A DNA stretch of 64,000 nucleotides, from contig JAJEKV010000106.1 in the NCBI GenBank assembly GCA_021234155.1, positions 1,315,002 to 1,379,001 of the forward strand, written 5' to 3'. This document shows positions 10,640 through 21,670 of this stretch, piece after piece. The DNA comes from Isoetes taiwanensis. Its lineage: Eukaryota; Streptophyta; Lycopodiopsida; Isoetales; Isoetaceae. The notes beneath the pieces are model-generated. The model searched no databases and had not been told where the DNA came from. It saw only the letters and a list, made by a program, of their open reading frames with translations. A program made the position numbers and the translations under genes. Each line of letters begins with the position of its first letter. The stretch's first letter is position 1.

Positions 10640-13264
10640 TGAAGATCGATGTCATCAGGTGATGATAAGGAAGAAAAAATTGAAACGAGAAACCCAAAAG
10701 ATTTATATAGGCGCCATAAATGCATCCTAAATCACATTTTAATTCGAAGACACACATAAATGGCGAAAGAATGAGTAAGGAAGAAAATAGATGAGAAAAG
10801 AAAAGGAAACTGCTTTATATAGGAGGGATATGATGGCATCATGCTTCCTTAGACTTAAACATGTTTCTAGACTATTAACTCTAAGTGAGGTTGTCTTATG
10901 AATTATGGTAGTGCCATCAAGAGTCACTCGAACAACCATCAATATTGCAAATGACAACTTTCAGCATGACAACCATGTAACAATTAACTATACACTGATC
11001 AACGGATCCCTTCATGGTATGCAGATCGTTAAGTCTAGCAAGTCAGAATCAACTATTTTTAACAAGTTAGATGGAATCTAGCGGCAGATATTATAATAGG
11101 AATATGCAAACGGGGTATTATATAGACGCTTGTATGGATATCTCTCCTCTTGTTTTTGTATTTCTTGTTGCCAATATTACTGATTACATGCAACATGGAG
11201 AGGCAATTGAATGATTTATGATATACCAGTTAAATGAATCCAACAATAGTTTGAGTTACTGCAATCATGACAAGTTCTAATCCCCACCACCTGATAATCA
11301 ACTCCTGAGTGTCATTGGCACAGAGGGAAATAACAAAGCCCCATTGTTTGCTGGGAAGGCGAGCAGGTGTGAAAACACGCACTTGATTGTCAAACACATA
11401 CCCACAGATTTTGAGAGGACGTGTCGCCATCGAAAGGTACATGGTTGTAGCACAAGAAAAACCTGTGTTCTCCAACGTTTAGATATTTCTTTAAATAGGA
11501 TTATGCCACCACAAGCCTTAATACAAGGATTCTAAAGATATGTGATGATCTGCATGCCCTCCCTTACATGTCCTTACAAGACAATTCACTAGAAAGAATG
11601 ATATAAAGCTGTAATTATGTAATGAAAAATATTAGGTTTCTTAGAGAGGTAGACGAGAAAACTAATGTGGATCTCGAATTTGGTTTTCACACTTCTCTAT
11701 CTCACTTTACATAAACGTTTCAGTGAAATGAGGACACGTGGGCATAAGAATTGCCTGCCACACCATGTGATGGGACTGAGACAATGAAGTAATTAGTAGG
11801 CTAGCATGGAAATCATTCTTATGCTCAATACATAGATCACAAGGATGATAAATGAAAACAATAGAAATCTTGTCCCTTTCCATCTTAACAAACAACGAGA
11901 CAGTATTGGGTAGGAAAGATGTCACTAGGCCCGCAAGTATAGGCTATGTTAGCGGGGAAGTTAGTAATTGGCAACCCAGAGGACCTACCTAAGGACCTAT
12001 GCACTCTGGATAGATTGTATTATGCTTGGTGAGTTATGCAATGAAATGTATTAAAGAGGTGGGGTAGAGAGGAATGAGGATCTCATTCCAAGTAACATTG
12101 AAAATGGGAAAATAAAATCCTCATTACAATCCCATTACAAGCATCATTGAAAATGGGAAAATGAAATCCTCATTACAATCCATTACAAGCATCTTAAATG
12201 TTGGCAAGTGTCAAGTTAGAACCACGAGCAATGTTAGAACCACAGGCAATGTTGGGAAAAAAGAGGGAACACTAGAAACCAACCGGTTGAAATTGAAAAT
12301 TTTGTAGTTAAGTTAGTGTACTGTAGGAATATTTTTGGTAACTTCTCTTGTGGTTTTCTTTTAAGACAATAAAGTTCCGGCTCTAAACACCCCAGTGGCC
12401 AAAGTAGCCATAGGAAATTTTCTGACGAATTCTAAAAAGTTTGCCAACAAGTAAATCTATGGCATATCCTTACAACATAAGAAATACACTATGATTTCAG
12501 TATAGCAGCGGTTGACACTGGCCATTGGCCAATATTTACTAGGTTCACAAGGCTTTGGGTTTGGAACAAAGAAAGTAGAAAGTGAAGGAAACCTTTTCTG
12601 TACTGTTAAAGATTCTATTTCTAGGGTTTTAGAAGGAAGAGAAAAAGTGCCCAACTTTGAATGGGAAAAAGCAAGTTCAGTCCAGGATATCAATCCCCAG
12701 ATTCATGACCTTGACTGTTCTGTTCAATAGCAAATTATAAACCACAGAAAACATAAAAGCCAAGAAGAAGCTTTCTTTGTTGGTTAGAAGCTGTCTTTTG
12801 GCATTAATGCAAAGAGATCGATCAAACAAATATTCAAAAGTTAGACAGAAATGGGCACTTTTTTGGCGAACAGATTTGTATAGAATAAGACTGTATTTTT
12901 GAAAAATTTGATTACAAACAAAATCCAGCACTGGATATGGTAGATCCGGCCGAATAATGAAACCAAACAGCCCAATCTTGCTTCCGGAGGCACATACATG
13001 ATATGACAGCTCTTCCGGAAGCAAATGGCCATAGAAACATGCTTAATCTACAGCAACATAAATCCGGTAAAGCCAAGCTTTGAATTAAAAGCTATGGCCC
13101 AGAAAGGCGGGGTGCCCAATTGAATTTTTTGTACAAGGGGGCAGCTCCACGGCCTACCGGATCTTCAATTGATCCAAATGGGTTGCCTGAATCTGCAAGC
13201 TTTAACCTTGATTGCTCTGTTCCGACCCAGAGCTTCGAATTGAAAGCACCGGCTTCAGCTTGAT
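10640..13264. other. No convincing gene; a small tandem repeat
   Basis: Mostly AT-rich. A 49-bp direct repeat starts at 12096 and 12145 (CATTGAAAATGGGAAAAT), and a 22-bp repeat (GTTAGAACCAC-GCAATGTT) lies near 12210-12255. Short frames at 11230-11475 (minus) and 12512-12730 (plus) look mildly protein-like but match no family I recognise. The last few hundred bases are probably the NCED 3' UTR and downstream region; I could not fix a poly(A) signal. Confidence 0.45.
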
Positions 13265-15109
13265 TCACAGAGATTGCTTCTGGTTCATCAATTCATCTGG
13301 AGTAACAAATGTGCCATGGAATCCATAAGGAACCCGGCCAGGCAATTTGATAGAAGCCACCATAGCCAAATCCGGCGATTTGGCATCCAAAACCACCAAT
13401 TTGGACTCCCCTGTTTTTTCGTTATGGACAAAGGATAAAACATAACCATCATCTTCTGCAGCAGAGGGATCCGTCGATCTGGGCACAAAAAATGGCTCCC
13501 CTCCATAGCATCCATCGCCATGAATTTTCGTACAAACAACTCGATCTTCCCCACCTTTTTCCATGTCGATCTTGGCAATCCCACAAATTTTTGGCCAAGG
13601 ACCAGCTACGGCAAGGTACAAAAACCTTGCTTTTCTGCCCAAATATTGCCTATTAACCTGCCCAGCTTCCAGGTTTAATCCGGCAATCTTGTTTCTTGTA
13701 GAAGTTCCGGTTTTGAGATTAAGTCTAATCTCGCACAGAATGCTATTCATTTCTTCCTGAGACTCGTTGAAGACACAATCTGCCGGAGTCATGCAAGAGC
13801 CCAGAACCACAATTTCTTCTTCGTTTTCCTCCCAGGCATTCCAGACATGGAAGCAGAAGCAATCCGGCACATCGATCCATTTGAGATCCTTCTCATCCTT
13901 TGCATATTTGGGCAAAACCCCAAATCTCGAAGTTTTTCCCGCATCCCTTTCTACCGGAGAACCACCCTTAAGCATTTTTTCAAGCCTGAAAACGAGTTGC
14001 TGATCAGGAATAACTGCATAATTCTCTGTAATGGCAAAATCATGCATCATGGTTGGCTCATTCAGAGTAATTTCCACATCCGGCCCTTTTACTCCTTCCT
14101 TGGAGAAGTAGAAATATTTCAGATATGGTTTCTTCACAACGTCGTAGCTCAGAGCAAACAATTCCCCTGTTTTGGGGTCTTTTTTTGGATGGGCGATCAT
14201 AGAGGCACCCAATTGCCCATTAAAATCATACCGGCCCAGAGTTTGAAGATCTCCATTTTCTAAAACCTTCACAGCATAGGGCTGATCATCTTCCGACATG
14301 GCTAGAACATGGCCATCGAAGAAAATAACCCCTGCATTCGCCGGACCCATTCCTTTGCTTCCATCAACAAGCCCAAATAAATTTCTGGCACAAAAGACCA
14401 TCAATCTGGCAGCTCCTCCATGGCCGTGGAGCTCGCCAATTGCTTTCGGAAAAATTGCTCTTCCAATTTTTTCTTCTTCCATCAATCTGTGGGTTTGTGT
14501 GTATCTGCAGCAATAGCTGGCAACTCCGTCCTTGAACTGAACTGCATGAAGCATTCCATCTCCGTCGAAAAAATGGTGCCCTGCCGTTGGCTCGAACCGA
14601 GGATTGGCACCATTTCTTAAATACAAGCCTTCCAAACAGGCAGGAAGGGTGCCTTCGATTTCTAATTTGTGATGAACAGACATCTCAGGAACTGGTGCAA
14701 AATTCCCTTCCAACTGTACTCTTGGATCGGCAGTAGAAGGAAGAGTTTGGCCTTCCAATTTGGGGATGAAATCCTTCTCGATTTTATCCAAAGCAAGGGC
14801 AGCAAGCTTCTGCAGAGGATTCCAATTCAAATTTGGTGAATTTGAAGCAAAGGAGGTAGGTTTGGGATTCTGGATTTTTGGGCCCGGAATCAAACTGTGA
14901 AGCACATGCTCAATTGAATGAAATGAATCCGCCATGGATGGATTTGCAAGTTTTGATCTGAGAGAAAGCGGTGTGTAGGCTACAGAGGAGCTGTTTTTGC
15001 GAGGAAAAGCGCCATTTCTGAGCGGATTGGAAGCAGGGGATATGGACCCAATACTAATTTGATTTGAGCAGAAAGAAGAAGGCAAGAATTTGGGGTGTAA
15101 TGCGGCCAT
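13265..15109 (-). CDS. NCED: 9-cis-epoxycarotenoid dioxygenase, plastid (NCED)
   Basis: NCED cleaves 9-cis-violaxanthin or 9'-cis-neoxanthin to xanthoxin, the committed step of abscisic acid synthesis in plastids. The frame is intact and intronless, as usual for NCEDs. I start at the Met encoded at 15107-15109, giving 614 residues, close to the usual 600-615; the frame stays open for 67 codons upstream to another ATG at 15310. The Ser-rich N-terminus suits a transit peptide and is followed by an amphipathic helix ([17 protein letters not shown]). All four iron-binding histidines are present: H307 (AHPKKD), H356 ([13 protein letters not shown]), H421 (FHVWNAWEE) and H598 (GFHGTF), spaced 49, 65 and 177, essentially as in maize VP14. 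[12 protein letters not shown] favours NCED over CCD1/CCD4. Confidence 0.96.
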   Translation of the reverse strand: MAALHPKFLPSSFCSNQISIGSISPASNPLRNGAFPRKNSSSVAYTPLSLRSKLANPSMADSFHSIEHVLHSLIPGPKIQNPKPTSFASNSPNLNWNPLQKLAALALDKIEKDFIPKLEGQTLPSTADPRVQLEGNFAPVPEMSVHHKLEIEGTLPACLEGLYLRNGANPRFEPTAGHHFFDGDGMLHAVQFKDGVASYCCRYTQTHRLMEEEKIGRAIFPKAIGELHGHGGAARLMVFCARNLFGLVDGSKGMGPANAGVIFFDGHVLAMSEDDQPYAVKVLENGDLQTLGRYDFNGQLGASMIAHPKKDPKTGELFALSYDVVKKPYLKYFYFSKEGVKGPDVEITLNEPTMMHDFAITENYAVIPDQQLVFRLEKMLKGGSPVERDAGKTSRFGVLPKYAKDEKDLKWIDVPDCFCFHVWNAWEENEEEIVVLGSCMTPADCVFNESQEEMNSILCEIRLNLKTGTSTRNKIAGLNLEAGQVNRQYLGRKARFLYLAVAGPWPKICGIAKIDMEKGGEDRVVCTKIHGDGCYGGEPFFVPRSTDPSAAEDDGYVLSFVHNEKTGESKLVVLDAKSPDLAMVASIKLPGRVPYGFHGTFVTPDELMNQKQSL

Positions 15110-15384
15110 GAATGTCGGATTTGTTGGAGAAATGCAAGAATAACATGTAATGCTTGTATCAGAAGGGGATTGGAGGCACGAGGCCCAATTGAAGGAGCCC
15201 AAATGGCTGTTTTTGAGCAAAACAGGTGTAGAATCTGTCACGGGGATCCGGCAGCTTAGAAATATGAAGAATTTGGATGTAGAAGCTAAAAAAATTGGTG
15301 GCCTTTGCAACTCTGGAGGAGCGCTGATCGGTTCTGACGAAGAACAAAGGGCGCGAGGGCCTCAATATGAAGGCAACATGAAAG

Positions 15385-15394
15385 GACACGTGTC
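15385..15394. promoter_or_regulatory. G-box/ABRE-like site, proximal
   Basis: The perfect palindrome GACACGTGTC lies 276 bp upstream of the chosen NCED start codon. CACGTG cores bind bZIP (ABF/AREB) and bHLH factors, and such sites mediate ABA or stress responses. It is identical over 10 bp to the site at 15448. Function is inferred from motif and position. Confidence 0.6.
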
Positions 15395-15447
15395 GCCTGG
15401 GGCCCATCAGGTGGTTTCTGGGAGTGAATCCTCGCGCATCACATCTC

Positions 15448-15457
15448 GACACGTGTC
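15448..15457. promoter_or_regulatory. G-box/ABRE-like site, distal
   Basis: A second GACACGTGTC, 63 bp from the first start to start, or about six helical turns. Paired ABREs are a common requirement for ABA-responsive transcription. A TGGGCC-type (site II) motif lies between NCED and this site near 15400. Confidence 0.6.
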
Positions 15458-15576
15458 TATGGTCGGCGGATTACGCGGAATTAACCTCCGTTCGCCCAAG
15501 GTCATATTTTTTTAAAAGGAAAACAAAAACTCCCATACAGACGCAATACCTTAGCCCCACTACCTAGGATTTTGGA

Positions 15577-15583
15577 CCATTGG
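15577..15583 (-). promoter_or_regulatory. Possible CCAAT box of NCED
   Basis: CCAATGG on the minus strand, about 470 bp upstream of the NCED start codon. No clear TATA box is visible between it and the coding region. This is weak, motif-only evidence. Confidence 0.25.
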
Positions 15584-15969
15584 GGGGGATGTTTTTTCTC
15601 TCTCCATATTTTTCCTTCTCCTCTAGACTTAAAAAATGCACTTCTTCTATGATACAAAAAAAACTATTCCTATAGCCTATATTGTATTCTATTTTCTCTT
15701 CTTCCTTCCTCACAGTGGACGTTAAAATTCCATCATCATTATCATCTCCGCATCTGCATTGTGCATGTGTCCACCTCTGTATCGCTCCATGATCCTTCCG
15801 CCATTTTTCCTTCTTTCAAACTCATCATAACCCCGCCCATAGCGCCCCTCTTTTTTGCATCACTCTGTGTCCCTAGTGGTCCCATACCCATGGGCAGTTT
15901 ATCCTCCCGCATTTCATTCAGTTTCCTCCCCACTTTCTTCGCCTTCATCTACTCCCCCTTGTCCTCCAC

Positions 15970-16320
15970 TAGCCCTCTGTTGCTTTCTCTCCTTCTTTCT
16001 CATTCAATTCCCTTGCCCCATCTATTCGGCGTATTTGCACTAAAGTTCCATGGGCACATAGGGTATGGTGTCTTATACCATGGCAATCTTTGCATTGTTT
16101 GTTTGCTTTCACAGCATGCAAGCAAGTTGTGCAAACCCGACCAATCGCGGTGCTCGTCGTGTTTTTGGGACTTGCATGTACAAAGTTGTAACCAATTACA
16201 ATCGAGAACACTTGCCACCAATGAAATTGCAAAACGTTGCAAGGTGACCCCAAGGTTCCAAGCTAATGTGGCATCATGCCGCCCTTTCGACGACACATAT
16301 GGTGACAAATCCATCACTAA
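15970..16320 (-). pseudogene. Possible hAT transposase C-terminal relic
   Basis: On the minus strand a frame reads W-LGVTLQRFAISLVASV followed by NW, resembling the hAT dimerisation region (W---G---LQ--A------S----NW). The downstream part is scrambled between frames (YNFVHASPKN). It lies head to head with the NCED promoter. The similarity is short, so it could be coincidence. Confidence 0.35.
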
Positions 16321-16379
16321 TGAACATCCCTTTTTATTACAACGCTCACCAATAGGAATAGAGCGGTGTTAAGACTTTG

Positions 16380-17149
16380 CACATAGAAACATACAAAGAC
16401 ATTGATACCGTCGTGGGGCTAGTGAAATAGACACTAGAGGTTATCCAATTTGGATATAAGAAAAACATTTTATATTTCTATGCACTTGCTTTTTTAAGTT
16501 TATGAGTTTTAAGCCTGAACAAATAGTGAATATTGGATTAGTTTCTTAAAATGAATTGAACTGAATTGGTTGTTAGTGTCCAAGGTATAGTTATAATATT
16601 TTTTCGCGATTGAACGCTAGTTAATTGGTTATTCGACCAAGTTCTATAAGGGTTAGTTCGGGGGTTTACTCAATCCGAGTTGTTCTATATGCTCTCCAGC
16701 TTGCGAATGAACATGCAATGTAAGTGAATAGGAGGGCAAGAAATATGGAGCAACGTTGCAATGTCAGTGATTTGTAATGTGTGCAACGTCAGGCGAATAG
16801 GAGCAAGAAACTTAGAGCAAATGCTGGTGCGATGTATGCATCTCATAGAGTAGTCAATCCTTAGTGGTCTAAGAAAACATGATTTACAGGCAAAACTTAA
16901 GTGAAATGGGTATGAAATGCTAGTGTCATAAAAAACATGCTCGTCTTCTATCACAATGTAGTGTTTAAGAAGAATCTCATGCAAAATATGCTTGTCTTCT
17001 ACAAGAATTGGTTGCAAAAAAATATCATCCTCTAGAAGAAAAGTTGCTTATCTTCTAAAAAAACAATGATCTATATGAAAAAACCCTCGTCTTTGAAAAT
17101 TAGTTAATGATCTACATGCAAAAACTCATTCTTCTAATCTTTTACTTCC
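16380..17149. other. No gene recognised
   Basis: AT-rich sequence. Several short blocks contain TCTTCTA-AA and ATGATCTA motifs (16930-17130), which look like a decayed low-copy repeat. No coding motif was seen. Confidence 0.4.
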
Positions 17150-17740
17150 GCTTCTTAGGTATAGTTTACATCTTAATGATGGACCACAACTGGGGCTATC
17201 TTTGCTGAACGATTGTTCTAGATGATGGAGATGCATGCAACGCAAGTGGTAGTAAGCAATCCAATCATATAGATGATCGTGGTCGCGCGACAACCTGAAT
17301 AACTATGTGGAGAGCTTAAGCCTACGTTATACCATGACAAAAATGGATTTTTCAATGCATGTGGCCACATCTCAATGGTGATGATCATCGGGCCATAATC
17401 ATCTTGAATAACCAATCACATTGGAAGCTTGGATCTAGTCTAACAAATAAGAATTTAAGTCATTTCACAACCACGATAAAATTGTTATTTATGACCTAGT
17501 GAAGAGCAAGAGAACAACAAACATGATTAAAGCCGGATTCCAAGTAGCAACCTTACTTGATTCTTTTTGCAATTTGTCCTTCCATTGGTTATAATAGAAA
17601 TGCTGCGCAAATCCAATGCACACATGAAATGGTCTATAGTAGATTTTTATTGGATCATCTCTTATGCAAAAAGTACCCAATGGTGCACTTGTCCTGAATA
17701 TGTTCAAGCTAGATGGTATTTATTACCCTAGTCTTGAATG
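17150..17740. repeat. Tandem segmental duplication, copy 1
   Basis: Homologous over about 590 bp to 18432-19105. Shared blocks include GGAGATGCATGCAA, AGCAATCCAAT, GAGAGCTTAAGCCTAC, GAAGAGCAAGAGA and CAAATCCAATGCACACATGA. This copy lacks the small retroelement found in copy 2 and preserves the pre-insertion sequence around 17390-17410. Confidence 0.85.
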
Positions 17741-18431
17741 TGGACACTAAAGTTTTGTATGCAATGGAATAATATATGTAAAAAGTTCTCCTCTCCTCTT
17801 GTCGGATTAATGACACCATTGACCTTATAAAGTTAAACTTATATAACTTGAAACAGGGAGATAGGAGGAATACTCAAGTGACACTACTTGCTACGGAAGA
17901 TCCATGCATTCGGGAAAGGTATATTGGCCTGAAAGCCGTCTTTAGTCTACATGCATCAAAACAAATTTGGAGACCAATTAATCCTACATTAGACCTCTGT
18001 GTGCCCTCTAAATTGTATGAAGCTATATTTCTATTCTATTTATGGGATTTTCTATTTGCATCTGCATGTCTACTTCTTGATGAACATCTACAATTTTGAA
18101 CATAAATCATGTCATAAAAAGCTATGGTATTATTGGACATGCTTGTTATGATCTTGGGGCTAGTGAAGTAACCACTGCAGCTTATCCTATGTATGAGTTT
18201 CTTTTTAGGAAAACTACCAAAATGTCTTTTAAGAGTTTTGATAATTACCACAATGCCCTTACGTGTTTCAAATTACCATAAAATCATTCAACTCAATGCA
18301 ATTCATATTGCCTCTCCTTAGAAGCAATCTGGTAATTTTAAAAAATGAAAGAGAATCTTAGTAATTATGAAAACTTGTTAGAGGTATTTTTGTGGGTTTT
18401 CGTTCTTCTTTGATTGTGTATATATCTTCCA

Positions 18432-19105
18432 CTTTCACTTCTTAGGTAACATTTTATGTCTTGCTAATGGACCACATCCCAAGCTATCTTTGCTTAATGA
18501 TTGTGCTTGATGATGGAGATGCATGCAATGCTAGTGGCAGTAAGCAATCCAATAACATAGATGATCGTGGTCGTAAGACAGCCTGAATAGCTATATGGAG
18601 AGCTTAAGCCTACCTTATCCCACGACAGAGATGGGTGCCAAAACTTCCAATGCAAATGGCGACATCTTAATGGTGTTGGTGGTCGGGACATGTCCCATAG
18701 ACCAATTGGTCTCCGAGGACGTTAAAAACCAGTTCAATTCAATTCAATTCAATTCAATTCATCTTGAATAACCTACCACATTGAAAGTTTGTATTTAGTT
18801 TAACCAATAGGAATCCAAGTCATTTCAAAGTCGACCATGATGAAATTGTTTTTGAGTATGACCTGGTGAAGAGCAAGAGAGCAACAAACATGATTAAAGC
18901 TTGATTTCAAGTTGCAATCTTAGCTGGGTCTTTTCCCAACTTGTCCTTCAAATGGCACCATTCTTTATAATAGATCCAAATGTTGCACAAATCCAATGCA
19001 CACATGACTTGGTCGACACTAGATTTTCAAGGGATCATCTCTTATACAAGACGTACCAAGTGGTGCATTTGTCTTGAATAAGTTCAAACTAGATGGTATT
19101 TATCA
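18432..19105. repeat. Tandem segmental duplication, copy 2
   Basis: Second copy of the 17150-17740 segment, about 1.28 kb away. It differs by scattered substitutions plus an insertion of about 70 bp at 18692-18761. Together with the gypsy relic to its right it may derive from a decayed LTR retrotransposon on the minus strand, but I cannot assign this part to a domain. Confidence 0.85.
18692..18761 (+). mobile_element. Short retroelement end, family B, with TTCAA tail
   Basis: It consists of CCCATAGACCAATTGGTCTC, then CGAGGACGTTAAAA and about five TTCAA units. It is absent from the paralogous site near 17395, so it inserted after the duplication. GACCAATTGGTC is a perfect palindrome. The unit recurs at 22.4, 36.7, 45.5, 45.9, 47.2, 53.1 and 53.2 kb with other tails. 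Confidence 0.8.
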
Positions 19106-19289
19106 CCTTCCATGTCTATGTTGTAATGGAGTAAAAAAAGTTGCAAAAGGTGATACACACGCTTAACAAACTTACGCATAGACTCACCATGGTAAACACC
19201 AACTAAAAGACTTGTTGGAAAGAGAAATGTCAATGAGACAAAACCATCCAGGAACATCTGTATACAGTTGAATATGCAGATCTCACTTA

Positions 19290-19620
19290 ATTGAAGGCAA
19301 TACATGAATACTCGTTTCTACAACCAAAGTAGGTACTAGCCAATCCACAATTGCTTGTACCTTATTGGAATCCACTTTAAGACCATCAACAGAAATAATA
19401 TGATGCAAATATTCAATTTTTGATTTGAAAAAGACACTCTTCTTAGGATTAAGAGTAATAGACTCCTCCCTCAGCTAACGGAAAACCTCTCGTAAATGCA
19501 AGTAATGGTCTTCCTCGGACTTATAAATACTAATATGTCATAAAAGAAAATGGCAACATAAGCAATTTGTCTGGTGAACCAACAATAGAGCTCTAGTTTG
19601 AGGCAATTATTCTACATAGC
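19290..19620 (-). pseudogene. Ty3/gypsy reverse transcriptase/RNase H relic
   Basis: The minus-strand translation gives FYDILVYKSEEDHYLHLREV, then LNPKKSVFFKSKIEYLHHI, then VDGLKVDSNKVQAIVDW. This is the classical end of a Ty3/gypsy RT (Y-DDILVYSK, H---L--VF, LNPKK--FF, EYLGH-IS--G---D--K--AI--W). Stops interrupt it and the catalytic aspartate pair is partly lost. It lies just beyond the tandem duplication and is probably part of the same old element. Confidence 0.75.
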
Positions 19621-19639
19621 ATACATAGTTTGAATTAAT

Positions 19640-20080
19640 CAGCCACACATTTTGAATACAAGTACCCCAATGGACATTAAGTGTGAACTCCACCAAGATA
19701 CTTGTATGTTTGCACCACCACGAGATTGGAACATGGGGTGGCTATTGAGTTGTGCGGTTGTGAAATGTATCTATATTGCTAACATGCCCTCATAAGAATG
19801 ACTATTACAAGGATTTACAACTATTATGCATGTGATATAGGTGTTTTGAAGCAAACCTCACATGACATTCTGGAGGATGTAGAGTTGCTCACATAAATTC
19901 ATAAGAGATAGGCGTAAAAATGTAACGGTTAAAATTATCAATTACAGATTATATGTTCCCTGATATTGAATCACAACGTTAGATACTTGCAATTACGTAA
20001 TATCGATGGACTATGATCTATTAGTCCACTATATATATACAAGTGGTTGTACTATGAGGAGGTGTACAAATTCTGAGCCA
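19640..20080. other. No gene recognised
   Basis: AT-rich stretch between the gypsy relic and the GATTC minisatellite. It may hold further gypsy remnant on the minus strand, but no motif is clear. Confidence 0.35.
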
Positions 20081-20084
20081 TCCA

Positions 20085-20900
20085 ATGAAGATTCTATAAA
20101 GATCCTTTTAGATTTTCTAAGATTTAAGAAAATGCCTCCCAGATTCCAATGAAGATTTTCTTAGATGCTATTAATATTTCCATAGACTACTTAAGATTCT
20201 CTTTAGATTCCCCTAGATTTTCAAAGATTATCCCAAATTTTCTCTAGATTTGCTTAGATTCTATCAAGATTCCCCTACAAAACACACAGTGTAAAAGCTT
20301 CCCTAAGATTTCACAAAGCTTCCCCTGGATTCTTAAGATTCTACAAAAATTCCTCTAGATTTTCAAACGTTATCACAAGAATCCTCTAGATTCTCCAAAA
20401 TTCTATATAGATCCTCCTACATTTCGTTAGATTCTATGTAGATTCCCTTAGATTTTACGTAGATACCCCTAGATTCCCCTAGATTCTACATAGATTCACT
20501 TAGATTCTCGAAGATTCTAGCAAGATTCCCCTAGATTCTCAAAGATTTCATGAAGGTGCGCGCTTAGATTTTCTACGATTCTCTTGAGATTCCCATAAAT
20601 TCCCTAATTTTGTTGAAATTCCCCTAGCTTCCTAAATATTATCTCAAGATTCCTCTAGATTCCCCAAGCTTCTATGTAGATTCTCCTAGATCCCCTTAGA
20701 TTCTATGAAGATTCCCCTAGATTCTCAAAGGTTTTATAAAGCTTCCCATAGAATCTCAAAGATTCTCTTATGATTCTCATAGATTCCCAAAGATTCTCTT
20801 GCGATTCCTCTACATTCTCTACGATCATATGAAGATTCCCCTACATTCTCTTAAATTCCCATAGATTTTGTAAAATTCTAAGATTCCAAAAAGATCACAT
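20085..20900. repeat. GATTC-rich minisatellite
   Basis: About 810 bp made almost entirely of variants of AGATTCCCCTAGATTCTCAA and AGATTCTATGA. I count roughly 33 GATTC pentamers, almost all on the plus strand. The higher-order unit is irregular, at about 25-35 bp. Both edges are abrupt. It encodes nothing. Confidence 0.9.
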
Positions 20901-21015
20901 TCGCTCCAACTACGACGGATCCATTACTGCTGGTGCCACCTCGTTACCTTTTTATTAAATAATGGTGCCATCTCACCTCTTTTAATAAAAGAAATTGCAA
21001 TTTAATAAAAATTTT
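20900..21015. repeat. Small direct repeat next to the minisatellite
   Basis: GGTGCCA-CTC followed by TTTTATTAAA-like sequence occurs twice (about 20930-20960 and 20966-20995), followed by AATTGCAATTTAATAAAAATT. No gene is present. Confidence 0.45.
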
Positions 21016-21019
21016 CCAG

Positions 21020-21670
21020 AGACCAACATGGAAACTGGCTCGCTCGTTCCGCCTTCAGAATGGAAAATGGCATGGCGATTCTGCTCAGCAGGTAATTAGA
21101 AGGTAAATTTGAAGATGCGACCCAGTTACCATGTTGTGGCAGCCTGGAACTGGGTCGCTGATTCCAGGACCCGCTCTGGGCTCCCGCTGGTCGCGGGATT
21201 CTCGGCTCCTGCCAGTCGCGGGACTCCCTGGAATCCGCTCCCCAGATTCCATGCCGCCATACTTCCTTGCCCTTCAAGGGCTATGATTTCGCCTTCCCCT
21301 TTGATACGACGGCTTAGAGACATGGTGCATGACCCCCATGTATTAAGGGCTAGGATTTTTCCCACACTTTTGATCCAATGGCTTAGAGACATGGCGCATG
21401 CCTCATGGATGACCCATGCATGCCCATAAAAAATGGATGGCTTGGATGCTGCCACTTGGCTGGTCCCACTTAAATGGACGGCATCTGATGTATGGGGGGA
21501 TGGAAGTTGGGAAGCTGATTCCAGGGGGTCCTGCGACCGGTGGGAGCTGGGAGCGGGTCCTGGAATCAGCGACCCAGCTTCATCCCCCCACAACATGGCA
21601 ACTGGGGAGAAAGGATTTAGCGGCTGATTACCTGTTCATGACCTGCTAACAGGGTTGCCCTTAAGGCCAA
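21020..21670. mobile_element. Foldback element with long inverted arms
   Basis: The left arm (about 21118-21258) and right arm (about 21498-21610) are reverse complements over more than 100 bp. Shared blocks include CCCAGTT-CCATGTTGTGG, GGGTCGCTGATTCCAGGACC and CTCCC-C-GGTCGC. The arms are GC-rich against AT-rich flanks. The roughly 240-bp loop holds a direct repeat (AGGGCTA-GATTT, then GGCTTAGAGACATGG) at about 21275-21330 and 21347-21400. No transposase frame was found, so it would be non-autonomous. I could not establish a target-site duplication. Confidence 0.75.

Noticed and set aside
11230-11475. 81-codon minus-strand frame with protein-like composition
   Set aside because: No recognisable family, no splice context and no partner exons; kept only as a remark.
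13288-15515. Several open frames overlapping NCED on either strand
   Set aside because: They are shadows of the GC-richer NCED coding region; none has a conserved motif.
15761-16372. 203-codon plus-strand frame
   Set aside because: Composition is skewed by a C/T-rich stretch, there is no domain, and it overlaps a possible hAT relic on the other strand.
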